This document shows, piece after piece, positions 38,132 to 48,200 of a DNA stretch of 64,000 nucleotides. Both the position numbers and the translations under genes were made by a program. Below the pieces are notes generated by a model. That model worked only from the letters and a program-made list of their open reading frames with translations. It did no database searches and had not been told where the DNA came from. Origin of the DNA: Massilia agrisoli. GTDB taxonomy: Bacteria > Pseudomonadota > Gammaproteobacteria > Burkholderiales > Burkholderiaceae_D. The DNA is taken from NCBI RefSeq assembly GCF_020831365.1, contig NZ_JAJHPV010000013.1, positions 124,001 to 188,000 of the forward strand, in the 5' to 3' direction. Numbering within the stretch: position 1 is the first letter of the stretch; each line of letters opens with the position of its first letter.

Positions 38132-39406
38132 ATGCCACTGTCGAACCTGCTTAACGACCTGCTCACCGACATCCGCGATCCGCACCTGCTGTGGCAGGCT
38201 GCGGCCATCGCGGCATGCGCGGGCCTGGGCTGGTTCCTCGCGCGGCTGATCCGCAGCAATATCGGAAAGGGCGCGCAAGAGGGCCGTGGCGGCGTCGTGC
38301 GCGCGGGCGTGGCCAGTTTCGGGCACGTGCTGGCGCCCTTGCTGATTGCGGCGCTGATCTTTGTGGCGACGCTGGTTCTGAAACCCTTCCTGCACAATGT
38401 CCACCTGCTGCGCGTGGCCTTGCCGGTGTTCGGTTCGCTGGCAGTGATCCGCCTGGCGTTCTACCTGCTGCGCCGCGTGTTTTCCCGCCATGGGCAGATC
38501 GGCGCCACCATTCTCACGTTTGAAAAAATATTCGCGCTGCTGGTGTGGCTTGCCGTCGCGCTGTACCTGACCGGCCTGTGGCCGGAGGTGTTTGCCTTTC
38601 TCGAAGGCACCATCTTGCCACTGGGGCGCAACAAGGTATCGCTGGCGACGATTCTCCAGGCCACAGTCTCGGTTGCCATTTTCCTGATGCTCGCGCTGTG
38701 GGCCGGCACTGCGCTCGAAGAACGGCTGATGCGCGTTGAAGGACTGCACACCTCCTTGCGGGTTGCGATGGCGCGCATGAGCCGCGCGGTGCTGATCCTG
38801 GTTGCCGTGCTGGTCAGCCTGTCGATGGTGGGTATCGACCTCACTGTACTGTCGGTGTTTGGCGGCGCGCTTGGCGTCGGTCTTGGCCTTGGCCTGCAAA
38901 AGATCGCCAGCAACTATGTATCTGGCTTCGTGATTTTGCTGGAGCGCAGCCTGGCGATTGGCGATACGATCACCGTCGACAAATATAACGGCAAGGTTGC
39001 GCGCATCAATACGCGCTATACCGTGTTGCGTAGTCTGGACGGCACCGACTCGATGGTGCCGAACGAAATGCTGGTCTCGGGCGCGGTCGTTAATTCTTCG
39101 CTGTCGGACAAGAAAACCCGGGTCGTTACCCTGATGACTGTGGGTTTCGACGCCAGGCTCGATGAACTGTTGCCCAAGCTCGAAGCGGCCGTCGCGTCGC
39201 TGCCAAGAGTGATGGCGTCACCGGCCCCGGCGGCCATGCTCAACCGTTTCGCGCCAAACGGCTTCGAGCTTGAAGTAGGGATGTGGGTGGCCGATCCGGA
39301 CACGCGCGGTAGCGTGCTGTCGGAGGCAAACCTCAAGATATGGTCGCTCTTGCAAGCAGAAGGCGTCTCATTCCCGAAAAATGCGAGTGTTCCTGATAAG
39401 ACCTGA
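38132..39406 (+). CDS. Small-conductance mechanosensitive channel (MscS family)
   Basis: A 424-residue inner membrane protein. There are about five transmembrane helices, then the pore helix and MscS beta domain with VSVFGGALGVGLGLGLQKIA (Gly/Ala-rich TM3 gate) and ASNYVSGFVILLERSLAIGD. It protects against osmotic down-shock by opening under membrane tension. The sequence after residue 290 is the cytosolic vestibule. It is tightly coupled to the RsmB-type gene. Confidence 0.93.
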   Translation: MPLSNLLNDLLTDIRDPHLLWQAAAIAACAGLGWFLARLIRSNIGKGAQEGRGGVVRAGVASFGHVLAPLLIAALIFVATLVLKPFLHNVHLLRVALPVFGSLAVIRLAFYLLRRVFSRHGQIGATILTFEKIFALLVWLAVALYLTGLWPEVFAFLEGTILPLGRNKVSLATILQATVSVAIFLMLALWAGTALEERLMRVEGLHTSLRVAMARMSRAVLILVAVLVSLSMVGIDLTVLSVFGGALGVGLGLGLQKIASNYVSGFVILLERSLAIGDTITVDKYNGKVARINTRYTVLRSLDGTDSMVPNEMLVSGAVVNSSLSDKKTRVVTLMTVGFDARLDELLPKLEAAVASLPRVMASPAPAAMLNRFAPNGFELEVGMWVADPDTRGSVLSEANLKIWSLLQAEGVSFPKNASVPDKT

Positions 39407-39501
39407 TCAAAGCATTTGAAATGATTGGTGACAATCGTTCCGTGCGTCAGTAGATCAGCGTAAAATGTGGGTTCCCTGCACGTTGTGAAATAAATGCTGC
39501 G

Positions 39502-39519
39502 TGGTGGGAACATCCACCA
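39502..39519. promoter_or_regulatory. Inverted repeat directly upstream of the desaturase ribosome site
   Basis: TGGTGG (39502-39507), six-base spacer, CCACCA (39514-39519). It ends five bases before GGAG at 39524. It may be an operator or an RNA hairpin controlling translation. Its function is not shown. Confidence 0.4.
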
Positions 39520-39532
39520 TTTTGGAGCAGGA

Positions 39533-40738
39533 ATGAATTTGTTCAGCAACATCGTCAATGCAGTGCTTGAATTTCTCTCGACCGGCCTGGTTGGCCTGAC
39601 CGGTTGGCAAGTTGTAATCTACACGCTGATCGTCACCCACATCACGATCGCTGCCGTCACCATCTACCTTCACCGCCACCAAGCGCACCGCGCGCTGGAG
39701 CTGCACGCCATTCCGAGCCACTTCTTCCGTTTCTGGCTGTGGCTGACCACTGGCCAGGTGACCAAGGAATGGGCGGCGATCCACCGCAAGCACCACGCCA
39801 AGTGCGACACCGAAGAAGACCCGCACAGCCCGGTAACCCGCGGCATCAAGAAAGTGTTCTTCGAAGGCGCCGAGCTGTATCGCGCCGAGTCGAAAAACCT
39901 CGAGACCATGCAGAAGTATGGCCACGGCACGCCTGACGACTGGATCGAGCGCAACCTCTACACCAAGTACAGCTGGATGGGTGTGGTACTGCAACTGGTC
40001 ATCAACGTTGCGCTGTTCGGCGTGATCGGCCTGACGATCTGGGCGATTCAGATGATGTGGATCCCGATCACCGCGGCCGGCATCATCAACGGCATTGGCC
40101 ACTATTGGGGCTACCGCAACTATGACTGCGCCGATGCGGCGACCAACATCATTCCGTTCGGTATCCTGATTGGCGGCGAAGAGCTGCACAACAATCACCA
40201 CACGTATGCCACCTCGGCCAAGCTGTCGTCGAAGTGGTACGAGTTCGACATCGGCTGGGGCTACATCCGCGCGCTGGAAATCGTTGGCATGGCCAAGGTC
40301 AAGAAGGTGGCGCCGAAGCCAGCCTTCGAGCACGGCAAACTGGTGGCTGACTTCGACACGTTGCAGTCGGTGATCGCCAACCGCTATGATGTCATGGCCA
40401 AGTACGCCAAGTCGGTCAAGCATGCATGGCGTGAAGAAGTCGAGCACCTGAAGCACAAGGCCGAGCCGCGTTTCCTGAAGTCGAGCCGCAAGCTGATGCA
40501 GCGCGAGCCAGGCAAGCTGGAAGCGCCGCACAAGCAGCAGCTGAGCGAGCTGTTCCAGCATAGCAAGGCGCTGGAGACCATGCACAACATGCGCGTGGAA
40601 CTGGGCGCGATCTGGGAGCGTTCGCACTTCACGCGCGACCAGCTGCTGCATCAGCTGCAGGACTGGTGCGCACGTGCGGAAGCGTCGGGGATCAAGTCGC
40701 TGCAGGACTTCTCGCTGAGGCTGCGTAGCTACGCTTAA
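39533..40738 (+). CDS. Membrane fatty-acid desaturase (delta-9 acyl type)
   Basis: A 401-residue di-iron membrane desaturase. The three histidine boxes are HRHQAH (47-52), HRKHH (84-88) and ELHNNHHT (around 225). There are about four membrane helices and a long cytosolic C-terminus of about 120 residues with a charged helical repeat. It introduces a double bond into acyl chains and so tunes membrane fluidity. ATG 39533 with GGAGC upstream is preferred over an in-frame ATG at 39494, which lies before the inverted repeat. Confidence 0.9.
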   Translation: MNLFSNIVNAVLEFLSTGLVGLTGWQVVIYTLIVTHITIAAVTIYLHRHQAHRALELHAIPSHFFRFWLWLTTGQVTKEWAAIHRKHHAKCDTEEDPHSPVTRGIKKVFFEGAELYRAESKNLETMQKYGHGTPDDWIERNLYTKYSWMGVVLQLVINVALFGVIGLTIWAIQMMWIPITAAGIINGIGHYWGYRNYDCADAATNIIPFGILIGGEELHNNHHTYATSAKLSSKWYEFDIGWGYIRALEIVGMAKVKKVAPKPAFEHGKLVADFDTLQSVIANRYDVMAKYAKSVKHAWREEVEHLKHKAEPRFLKSSRKLMQREPGKLEAPHKQQLSELFQHSKALETMHNMRVELGAIWERSHFTRDQLLHQLQDWCARAEASGIKSLQDFSLRLRSYA

Positions 40739-40756
40739 CTGAACTGCGCTTAAATG

Positions 40757-40784
40757 AAAAGCGGCTCCCGAGGGAGCCGCTTTT
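40757..40784 (+). terminator. Rho-independent terminator
   Basis: GCGGCTCC (40761-40768) pairs with GGAGCCGC (40773-40780), with A and T tracts on the two sides. It ends the desaturase transcript. Confidence 0.85.
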
Positions 40785-40800
40785 GCGTTTTGGGGCACCT

Positions 40801-40883
40801 CGGCGGATGCGCGCTGCGCTTATCTGCCCTACTGTTCGCGGATCAATCGTAGGGCGGAAGAGGGCGCAGCCCGTCATCCGCCG
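40801..40883. repeat. Extragenic palindromic repeat, family 2, copy C (double unit)
   Basis: Left unit CGGCGGATGCGCGCTGCGCT...GCCCTAC and right unit GTAGGGCGGAAGAGGGCGCAG...CATCCGCCG are inverted with about 18 bases between them. It lies between the desaturase terminator and the rpmG terminator. Confidence 0.8.
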
Positions 40884-40916
40884 TTTTGTGCGCGCCGCAA
40901 TGCTGTCGCCACAAAC

Positions 40917-40946
40917 AAAAAAGCCGCAAACTTGCGTCTGCGGCTT
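40917..40946 (-). terminator. Rho-independent terminator of rpmB-rpmG
   Basis: On the minus strand AAGCCGCA (40946-40939) pairs with TGCGGCTT (40928-40921), followed by Ts to 40917. It lies just after the L33 gene. Confidence 0.88.
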
Positions 40947-40972
40947 TCTTCGAACCAGGTACCAGATCAGTA

Positions 40973-41140
40973 TTACTTGATCTTGGTTTCCTTGTACATC
41001 ACGTGCTTGCGTGCTTTAGGATCGAACTTCATGATCTCCATTTTTGCAGGCATCGTGCGCTTGTTCTTGTCGGTGGTGTAGAAGTGACCCGTGCCTGCAG
41101 TCGATTCCAGCTTAATTTTGTCGCGGCCAGTTTTTGCCAT
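40973..41140 (-). CDS. rpmG: 50S ribosomal protein L33
   Basis: A 55-residue ribosomal protein, reading [20 protein letters not shown] then YTTDKNKR and [17 protein letters not shown], a standard L33. It is too short for usual ORF cut-offs but unambiguous. The form has no CxxC pairs, so it is the zinc-independent type. It lies 14 bases after rpmB in a two-gene operon. Confidence 0.97.
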   Translation of the reverse strand: MAKTGRDKIKLESTAGTGHFYTTDKNKRTMPAKMEIMKFDPKARKHVMYKETKIK

Positions 41141-41154
41141 GATTGCTCCCTAAT

Positions 41155-41391
41155 TTAGACTTTTTCGCCACGAGCGCGCATGTCGGTCAAGACGGCGTCG
41201 ATGCCCAGCTTGTCGATCACACGCAGACCGGCGTTGGACAAACGCAGGGACACCCAGCGGTTTTCCGATTCTACAAAAATACGGCGGTTTTGCAGGTTAG
41301 GCAAAAAACGGCGTTTCGTCTTGTTGTTAGCGTGCGATACGTTGTTACCAACCATCACGCCCTTTCCAGTAACTTGGCAAACACGTGCCAT
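41155..41391 (-). CDS. rpmB: 50S ribosomal protein L28
   Basis: A 78-residue ribosomal protein starting [20 protein letters not shown], with [18 protein letters not shown] further along, typical of L28. The start at 41391 is preferred over an upstream in-frame ATG at 41415. It is the first gene of the rpmB-rpmG operon. Confidence 0.97.
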   Translation of the reverse strand: MARVCQVTGKGVMVGNNVSHANNKTKRRFLPNLQNRRIFVESENRWVSLRLSNAGLRVIDKLGIDAVLTDMRARGEKV

Positions 41392-41430
41392 AGCGCACTC
41401 CTTGAAAATATCCAAAATTGGAAAAACGAG

Positions 41431-41460
41431 AGTATAGCGTGAAAACCATCACTGAATCAA
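41431..41460 (-). promoter_or_regulatory. Probable promoter of rpmB-rpmG
   Basis: On the minus strand, TTGATT (41460-41455), an 18-base spacer and TATACT (41436-41431). The start site would be about 35 bases before the rpmB ATG. Confidence 0.6.
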
Positions 41461-41563
41461 TGACTTGTGAAAAACAATGGTGTCATACGCTATCGTCAGG
41501 ATTTAACAATTGTAAAATCGAAGCAATGCCCTTGATTTGCTGGGGTTTCTCAACAGCCAGCTG

Positions 41564-42238
41564 TCACATCTGGCCATGTTCTGCGAAGGAATGAACCTGT
41601 GGTCCGGCCACAACAAAGTGGTCGAGCACCCGGACATCGACCAAGGCCAGCGCCTGCACCAGCGCGCGCGTGAGCATCAGGTCGGACTCGCTTGGCTCCG
41701 CCACGCCGGAAGGATGGTTGTGAACCAGCATGACGCTGGCAGCGTTGTACGACAGCGCCTTCTTGACGACCTCGCGCGGATAGACGCTGGTGTGCGTCAG
41801 CGTGCCGGTGAACATCTCCTCCTTCTGGATCAGGCGGTTTTTCACGTCCAGAAACAGCACGACGAAGGATTCGTGATGCTGCCTACCCATCATCATGCTC
41901 AGGTAATTGCGCACCGCCGTGGGCGACCCCAGCAGGTCGCCGGCCCGTAGTTGCTCGGCAATCGTCCGTTGCGCCAGTTCCAGCACTGCCTGCAGTTGCG
42001 CGTATTTGGCCGCCCCCAGCCCCGGCACCGTCGCGAACTCGCGCAAGCTGGCGTTGAACATGCCGCCGAGCGAGCCAAACCGGGCGATCAGGTCGCAACC
42101 GAGGTCAACCGCGCTCTTGCCCTTGATGCCAACGCGCAGGAACACCGCCAGCAGTTCCTGGTCGGACAGGGCAGGGGCGCCGTCCCTGATCAGGCGTTCG
42201 CGCGGACGCAGGTGCTCGGGCCAGTCTTTGATACCCAT
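41564..42238 (-). CDS. radC: RadC-family JAB-domain protein
   Basis: A 224-residue protein with an N-terminal helix-hairpin-helix region (about 1-95, [19 protein letters not shown]) and a JAB1/MPN metalloprotease-like domain (about 105-220). The metal site includes HNHPSG around residue 172 and a downstream Asp ([11 protein letters not shown]). The family was once linked to DNA repair, but the activity is unresolved. It is divergent from fkpB. Confidence 0.95.
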   Translation of the reverse strand: MGIKDWPEHLRPRERLIRDGAPALSDQELLAVFLRVGIKGKSAVDLGCDLIARFGSLGGMFNASLREFATVPGLGAAKYAQLQAVLELAQRTIAEQLRAGDLLGSPTAVRNYLSMMMGRQHHESFVVLFLDVKNRLIQKEEMFTGTLTHTSVYPREVVKKALSYNAASVMLVHNHPSGVAEPSESDLMLTRALVQALALVDVRVLDHFVVAGPQVHSFAEHGQM

Positions 42239-42323
42239 CTGGTTCCTGTCAGAAGTGGCGGTAGATGAGGCGGCCGCGGGCGCGGTGGCTTACAATATGG
42301 GATTCCCTATTTTTGCTCTTAAT

Positions 42324-42779
42324 ATGTCCAGCCCATCCGCACCAGTTGTCAACGCGTCTTCCTACCTCACGCTGCATTATCGGCTCGCGTCGATGGACGG
42401 TACTGATCTGATTACTACTTTCGGCGGGAACCCGGCGACCCTGATGCTGGGCCAGGGCCAGCTGGCCCCGTCGCTCGAAGCTTGCCTGCTGGGCCTGCCA
42501 GAAGGCACGCACAAGACCTTCGAGCTGGCGCCGGAACAGGGTTTCGGCGAGCGCAGCCCGGACCTGGTGCAGGCGGTCTCGCGCGCCACGCTGGACGAAA
42601 ACTCGGCGCCGGACGCCGACTACAAGGTCGGTGACCTGGTCGACTTCGCCGCGCCGGGCGGCGGCCGCTTTGCCGGCGTGTTGCGCGAACTCGGCGAGGA
42701 AAGCTGCATTTTCGACTTCAACCACCCGCTCGCCGGCCAGACCCTCAAATTCGAAGTTAACCTGATCTCGGTCTTGTAA
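42324..42779 (+). CDS. fkpB: FKBP-type peptidyl-prolyl isomerase, SlpA type
   Basis: A 151-residue short FKBP with an IF insert. The family traits [36 protein letters not shown] and [19 protein letters not shown] (the DxNHPLAG motif) are clear. It is a cytosolic chaperone and prolyl isomerase. A TACAAT at 42291-42296 suggests transcription from about 42303, which makes ATG 42324 the sensible start. In many proteobacteria it precedes ispH, as here, ten bases away. Confidence 0.93.
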   Translation: MSSPSAPVVNASSYLTLHYRLASMDGTDLITTFGGNPATLMLGQGQLAPSLEACLLGLPEGTHKTFELAPEQGFGERSPDLVQAVSRATLDENSAPDADYKVGDLVDFAAPGGGRFAGVLRELGEESCIFDFNHPLAGQTLKFEVNLISVL

Positions 42780-42789
42780 CAGGAACATC

Positions 42790-43737
42790 ATGGAAAACGA
42801 AATTCTCCTGGCCCAGCCGCGCGGTTTTTGCGCCGGCGTGGACCGCGCCATCGAAATCGTCGAGCGCGCGCTGCAACAGTTTGGCGCGCCGATCTATGTG
42901 CGCCACGAAATTGTCCACAACGCCTACGTGGTGGACGACCTGCGCAACAAGGGCGCGATCTTCATCGAAGACCTCGATGACGTACCGGCAGGGAATACCC
43001 TGGTGTTCTCCGCCCATGGCGTTTCCAAAGCCGTGCGCGCCGAAGCGGAAAGCCGCGGCCTGAAGATCTTCGATGCAACCTGCCCGCTGGTCACCAAGGT
43101 GCACGTCGAAGTGGCCAAGATGCGCAAGCAGGGCTGCGAGATCGTGATGATCGGCCACGACGGCCATCCTGAAGTGGAAGGCACGATGGGCCAGACCGAC
43201 GCCGGCATGCACCTGGTGGAGACGGTGGCCGATGTCGCAACGCTCCAGGTCGCCAACCCTGACCAGCTGGCCTACGTGTCGCAGACCACCTTGTCGGTCG
43301 ACGATACTGCCGACATCATCGAAGCACTCAAGCGCCGCTTCCCGAACATTATCGAGCCAAAAAAAGGCGACATTTGCTACGCCACCACCAACCGCCAAGA
43401 AGCCGTGAAGTTCATGGCGCCGCAGGTGGATGTGGTTGTCGTGGTCGGCAGCCCGAACAGCTCGAACTCGAACCGCCTGCGCGAAGTGGCGGACAAGATG
43501 GGTACGCCGGCGTACATGGTCGACAATGCAGCCCAGATCGATCCGAAATGGCTTGAAGGGAAGATCCGGATCGGTGTCACCGCCGGCGCCTCCGCTCCGG
43601 AAGTGCTGGTCCAGGCCGTCATCGACCGCCTCAAGGAACTGGGCGCGCGCAGCGTGCGCGCACTGGAAGGCGTCGAGGAAAACGTCACCTTCCCGCTGCC
43701 AAAAGGCCTCGACGGCAGTAAGGTCAACATCGTTTAG
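42790..43737 (+). CDS. ispH: 4-hydroxy-3-methylbut-2-enyl diphosphate reductase
   Basis: A 315-residue iron-sulfur enzyme that makes IPP and DMAPP in the last step of the MEP isoprenoid pathway. The three cluster cysteines are visible: C14 in [13 protein letters not shown], one in [13 protein letters not shown] and one in [11 protein letters not shown]. The substrate-binding [13 protein letters not shown] is also present. Co-transcribed with fkpB. Confidence 0.97.
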   Translation: MENEILLAQPRGFCAGVDRAIEIVERALQQFGAPIYVRHEIVHNAYVVDDLRNKGAIFIEDLDDVPAGNTLVFSAHGVSKAVRAEAESRGLKIFDATCPLVTKVHVEVAKMRKQGCEIVMIGHDGHPEVEGTMGQTDAGMHLVETVADVATLQVANPDQLAYVSQTTLSVDDTADIIEALKRRFPNIIEPKKGDICYATTNRQEAVKFMAPQVDVVVVVGSPNSSNSNRLREVADKMGTPAYMVDNAAQIDPKWLEGKIRIGVTAGASAPEVLVQAVIDRLKELGARSVRALEGVEENVTFPLPKGLDGSKVNIV

Positions 43738-44024
43738 TTGGGAATGCCAACAGTTGCCAATAGAATATTTTGTGGACTGTTGATTTTCCGGTGTTAGTTT
43801 TTACAAAACCTCGCTATGATGATGGCGCTCGGAATTTTTGCTGTCCGGTGCGCTGGCGTCGTTCGCGCATAGGATAGGGTGCGGTTGCAGCGGAAACATG
43901 AAACACGTGTAATCCCGGTCGGGATGCGGCGTTTGTGAAGCGCGTCAGGCCATGAGCGGCACTGCGGAGTTCTCTCCGGGGTGCCGTTTTTATTAGATCT
44001 ATAATAAAAGAGGCAAGCAAAACC
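43738..44024. other. livHMGF leader region with hairpin
   Basis: 287 bases without a gene. A perfect 14-base palindrome, ATCCCGGTCGGGAT, lies at 43912-43925. A hairpin with two stacked stems (43957-43962 with 43981-43986, and 43965-43969 with 43974-43978, loop TTCT) is followed by five Ts: a terminator for the ispH transcript or a leader attenuator for liv. A TATAAT at 44000-44005 may serve livH. Confidence 0.5.
43957..43991 (+). terminator. Terminator or attenuator hairpin before livH
   Basis: CGGCAC...CGGAG TTCT CTCCG...GTGCCG followed by TTTTT. It is 220 bases past ispH and 34 bases before livH. The distance from ispH favours an attenuator in a leader RNA; this is inference. Confidence 0.6.
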
Positions 44025-44954
44025 ATGGATACCTTTATCCAACAGATTATCAATGGTCTGGTGCTCGGCAGTATGTACGCCCTCGTGGCACTGGGCTATA
44101 CCATGGTGTACGGGGTTCTGAACCTGATCAACTTCGCGCACGGCGATGTCCTGATGATCGGCGCCATGGTCGGCCTGTCGATCCTGAAACTCCTTGATGT
44201 ATTCATGCCGGGCCTGCCCGGGGCAGTGCAGCTGGCCATTGCCATCGCCGGCGCCATTCCGGTCTGCATGCTGGTCAATATCATCATTGAACGTGTCGCC
44301 TACCGGCGCCTGCGCAACGCCCCCCGCCTCGCTCCCCTGATTACCGCCATCGGCGTCTCGACCCTCCTCACCACCTTCGCCATGATGATCTGGGGCCGCA
44401 ACCCGCTGCCTTTCCCGCAACTGCTGTCGACCGAACCGATCGCGATCGGTGGCGCGGTGATTTCCCAGACCCAGGTATTGCTGCTTGCGCTGGCTGCCCT
44501 GTCGATGGGCGCGCTGGTGCTGCTGGTTGAAAAAACCAAGATGGGCCGCGCCATGCGCGCCACCGCCGAGAACCCGCGGGTTGCCGGCCTGATGGGTGTC
44601 GATTCGAATAAAGTGATCGTCGCCACCTTCGCCATCGGCGCCGCGCTGGCCGCGGTCGCCGGCGTGATGTGGGGCGCCAACTACTCGTCGATCCAGTTTG
44701 CGATGGGCTTCCTGCCCGGCCTGAAGGCGTTCTCGGCCGCTGTGCTGGGTGGCATCGGCAACATCTACGGCGCGATGATCGGCGGCGTGTTGCTCGGCCT
44801 GATCGAAGCGATGGGCGCCGGCTACATCGGCGACCTGACCGGCGGTTTCCTTGGCAGCCACTACCAGGACATTTTCGCCTTTGTAGTCTTGATTATCGTG
44901 CTCACGATCCGGCCTTCCGGAATCATGGGTGAACGCGTCGCTGACCGCGCTTGA
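44025..44954 (+). CDS. livH: Branched-chain amino acid ABC transporter permease LivH
   Basis: A 309-residue inner membrane permease with about eight membrane helices. Family features include FIQQIINGLVLGSMYALVAL, ALGYTMVYGVLNLINFAHG, LRNAPRLAPLITAIG and GNIYGAMIGGVLLGLIEA. With LivM it forms the membrane channel of the HAAT-type importer. The first gene of livHMGF; livM starts 24 bases later. Confidence 0.96.
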   Translation: MDTFIQQIINGLVLGSMYALVALGYTMVYGVLNLINFAHGDVLMIGAMVGLSILKLLDVFMPGLPGAVQLAIAIAGAIPVCMLVNIIIERVAYRRLRNAPRLAPLITAIGVSTLLTTFAMMIWGRNPLPFPQLLSTEPIAIGGAVISQTQVLLLALAALSMGALVLLVEKTKMGRAMRATAENPRVAGLMGVDSNKVIVATFAIGAALAAVAGVMWGANYSSIQFAMGFLPGLKAFSAAVLGGIGNIYGAMIGGVLLGLIEAMGAGYIGDLTGGFLGSHYQDIFAFVVLIIVLTIRPSGIMGERVADRA

Positions 44955-44978
44955 ATCGAACCGGATAAGGAAATCAAG

Positions 44979-46187
44979 ATGAAACTTCTCTCTTTCGACG
45001 TCGAACACAACCCGCGCAAGGCGTACACCAGCATGGCCATCGTCCTGGCGCTGATGCTGGTCTTCCCGTTCGTTGCCCAGAATTTCGGTAACTCCTGGGT
45101 ACGCATTGTCGATATCGCGCTGCTGTACATCATGCTGGCGCTGGGCCTGAACATCGTGGTCGGCTTTGCCGGCCTGCTGGACCTCGGCTACATCGCGTTC
45201 TTTGCTGTGGGCGCCTACCTGACCGGCTTGCTGGCGTCGCCGCAGTTTGCCGCCTTGCTCGAATCGATCGTCTACCAGTATCCCGTGCTTGGGGAATGGC
45301 TGGTTGCCGTGATGGGGCCGGAAATTACCGAAACCGGGATTCACCTGTCGGTCTGGTTCATCGTGCCGCTGGCAGCCGCCATGGCCGGCCTGATGGGTGC
45401 GCTGCTGGGCGCGCCGACACTGAAACTGCGCGGCGACTACCTGGCCATCGTCACCCTGGGCTTCGGCGAGATCATCCGTATCTTCATGAACAACCTGAAC
45501 GACCCGATCAACTTCACCAACGGTCCGCAGGGCATCAACATGATCGACCCGATCCGCATCTTTGGCGTGTCGCTGGCGGGCGAGGCGGGCTCCAAGGCAA
45601 CGGTGTTTATCGGCGACTATGCGATGCCGTCAGTGAATGCCTACTACTTCCTGTTCCTGTTCCTGTGCATTGCCACCATCTTCATGACCGCGCGCCTGCA
45701 GCACTCGCGCCTGGGCCGTGCCTGGGTGGCGATCCGCGAAGACGAGATCGCGGCGAAAGCGATGGGCATCAACACCCGCAACGTCAAGCTGCTGGCGTTT
45801 TCGATGGGCGCATCGTTCGGCGGCGTCGCCGGCGCGATGTTCGCCTCGTTCCAGGGCTTTGTGTCGCCGGAATCGTTCTCGCTGATGGAATCGATCGCCG
45901 TGCTGGCGATGGTGGTGCTGGGCGGTATCGGCCACATTCCGGGCGTAATCGTCGGCGGCATCTTGCTGGCGGCCTTGCCTGAAGTGCTGCGCCACACTGT
46001 CGAGCCATTCCAGAACGCCGTATTCGGAAAAGTGCTGATCGAAGCCGAAGTGCTGCGCCTGTTGCTGTACGGCCTGGCGATGGTGCTGATCATGCTGCTG
46101 CGTCCGGCCGGCCTGTGGCCATCGCCGAAGCACGAAGACCGGCCGCAAGCCGCCGAGACCAACAAGCCAGACGCGTTTCCGGCCTGA
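44979..46187 (+). CDS. livM: Branched-chain amino acid ABC transporter permease LivM
   Basis: A 402-residue permease with about ten membrane helices. Family motifs: LNIVVGFAGLLDLGYIAFFA, KLRGDYLAIVTLGFGEIIRI, FTNGPQGINMI, GRAWVAIREDEIAAKAMGIN and GGIGHIPGVIVGG. It pairs with LivH. The upstream spacing and the shared strand put it in the operon. A Pro/Glu-rich tail follows the last helix. Confidence 0.96.
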   Translation: MKLLSFDVEHNPRKAYTSMAIVLALMLVFPFVAQNFGNSWVRIVDIALLYIMLALGLNIVVGFAGLLDLGYIAFFAVGAYLTGLLASPQFAALLESIVYQYPVLGEWLVAVMGPEITETGIHLSVWFIVPLAAAMAGLMGALLGAPTLKLRGDYLAIVTLGFGEIIRIFMNNLNDPINFTNGPQGINMIDPIRIFGVSLAGEAGSKATVFIGDYAMPSVNAYYFLFLFLCIATIFMTARLQHSRLGRAWVAIREDEIAAKAMGINTRNVKLLAFSMGASFGGVAGAMFASFQGFVSPESFSLMESIAVLAMVVLGGIGHIPGVIVGGILLAALPEVLRHTVEPFQNAVFGKVLIEAEVLRLLLYGLAMVLIMLLRPAGLWPSPKHEDRPQAAETNKPDAFPA

Positions 46188-46202
46188 TTAGGAAGACGAC
46201 AC

Positions 46203-46973
46203 ATGAGCGAACAGATTCTGTTGAACATCTCCGGCGTGAACAAGCGCTTCGGGGGATTGCAAGCGCTGACGGACGTCGGCATCCAGATCAAGCAGGGCCA
46301 GATCTACGGCCTGATCGGGCCTAACGGGGCCGGCAAGACGACGTTCTTCAACGTGATTACCGGCCTGTACCAGCCGGACACGGGCACGTTCGAACTGGAC
46401 GGCAAGCCGTATTCGCCGTCCGCGCCACATGAGGTGGCCAAGGCCGGCATCGCGCGCACCTTCCAGAACATCCGCCTGTTTGGCGAGATGACCGCGCTCG
46501 AAAACGTGATGGTCGGCTGCCATGTGCGCACCCACCAGGGCGTGTTTGGCGCCATCTTCCGCCACAAGGCGGCGCGCCAGGAGGAGGCGGCGATCCGCCG
46601 CCGCGCGCAAGAGCTGCTCGATTTCGTGGGCATCGGCGATTTTGCCAAGCGCACCTCGAAGTTCCTGTCCTATGGCGACCAGCGCCGCCTGGAGATCGCG
46701 CGCGCGCTGGCCACCGAGCCCAAGCTGCTGGCGCTGGACGAGCCGGCGGCCGGCATGAACGCGACCGAGAAGCTGGCGCTGCGCGAACTGCTGGTGAAGA
46801 TCAAGAACGAAGGCAAGACGGTGCTGCTGATCGAGCACGACGTCAAGCTGATGATGGGCCTGTGCGACCGCATCACGGTGCTGGAATACGGCAAGCCGAT
46901 CGCCGAAGGCTTACCAGCCGACATCCAGAAGAACCCGGCTGTGATTGAAGCCTACCTCGGAACGGGCCATTAA
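46203..46973 (+). CDS. livG: Branched-chain amino acid ABC transporter ATP-binding protein LivG
   Basis: A 256-residue ATPase. Walker A is GPNGAGKTTFFN, the signature region is LSYGDQRRLEIARAL and Walker B is LLALDEPAAGMN. The PxxxRTFQNIRLF loop is typical of LivG. Its stop is separated from livF by only one base. Confidence 0.96.
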   Translation: MSEQILLNISGVNKRFGGLQALTDVGIQIKQGQIYGLIGPNGAGKTTFFNVITGLYQPDTGTFELDGKPYSPSAPHEVAKAGIARTFQNIRLFGEMTALENVMVGCHVRTHQGVFGAIFRHKAARQEEAAIRRRAQELLDFVGIGDFAKRTSKFLSYGDQRRLEIARALATEPKLLALDEPAAGMNATEKLALRELLVKIKNEGKTVLLIEHDVKLMMGLCDRITVLEYGKPIAEGLPADIQKNPAVIEAYLGTGH

Positions 46974-46974
46974 T

Positions 46975-47697
<723 letters not shown>

Positions 47698-47721
47698 CAC
47701 TTCCAGCTGATCTTTTGAAGC

Positions 47722-47823
47722 GTAGGCGGATAAGGGCAAGGCCCGCATCCGCCGAAGGCATGCATTGTGGTGCAACTTGTTGAAGCGTTCGGCGGATGCG
47801 GGCTCTGCCCTTATACGCCCTAC
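47722..47823. repeat. Extragenic palindromic repeat, family 2, copy D (double unit)
   Basis: GTAGGCGGATAAGGGCAAGG...ATCCGCC and the inverted GGCGGATGCGGGCTCTGCCC...GCCCTAC are separated by about 35 bases. It lies directly after livF. Confidence 0.8.
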
Positions 47824-47934
47824 CGAGTCGTCATCAGCAGGGCATCGTCCTACCGCCCGCCCAGACAAAGTCCTATTTCGGCTTGTCGCCCACATGATTA
47901 CGATAAAGTTCGCAAATCTGATCGGGAGATGATG

Positions 47935-48138
47935 ATGAGTTCGAAAGTAAGCAGCGGGAAAAATCACGACCACAGCGATAGCAAGCCGGCCGGTGGTTAT
48001 GCGGGTACTGGCGGCGGTTCGACATCGCAGTCCGGCAACCAGGGCAGCAAAGGCAGCGCCGGTGGCGGGAACCAGCAATCCCAACAAGGCAGCGGTTCAG
48101 AGAAGAAATCCCAAGACAAGGCCAGCGGGAAACAATAA
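47935..48138 (+). CDS. Small Gly/Ser-rich disordered protein
   Basis: A 67-residue, low-complexity hydrophilic protein (MSSKVSSGKNHDHSDSKPAG...) with no hydrophobic segment. GGGAG six to seven bases before the third of three consecutive in-frame ATGs makes 47935 the best start, although 47929 and 47932 are possible. A bidirectional terminator follows. Function unknown. Confidence 0.55.
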   Translation: MSSKVSSGKNHDHSDSKPAGGYAGTGGGSTSQSGNQGSKGSAGGGNQQSQQGSGSEKKSQDKASGKQ

Positions 48139-48148
48139 CGCCGGCAAA

Positions 48149-48178
48149 AAAAATGCCTCGCAACCGCGAGGCATTTTT
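48149..48178. terminator. Bidirectional rho-independent terminator
   Basis: AAATGCCTCGC pairs with GCGAGGCATTT around loop AACC, with A and T tracts on the two sides. It sits between the small plus-strand gene and the phasin gene (minus). Confidence 0.9.
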
Positions 48179-48200
48179 GCATCCAGCTAGCTAAGGCGTA

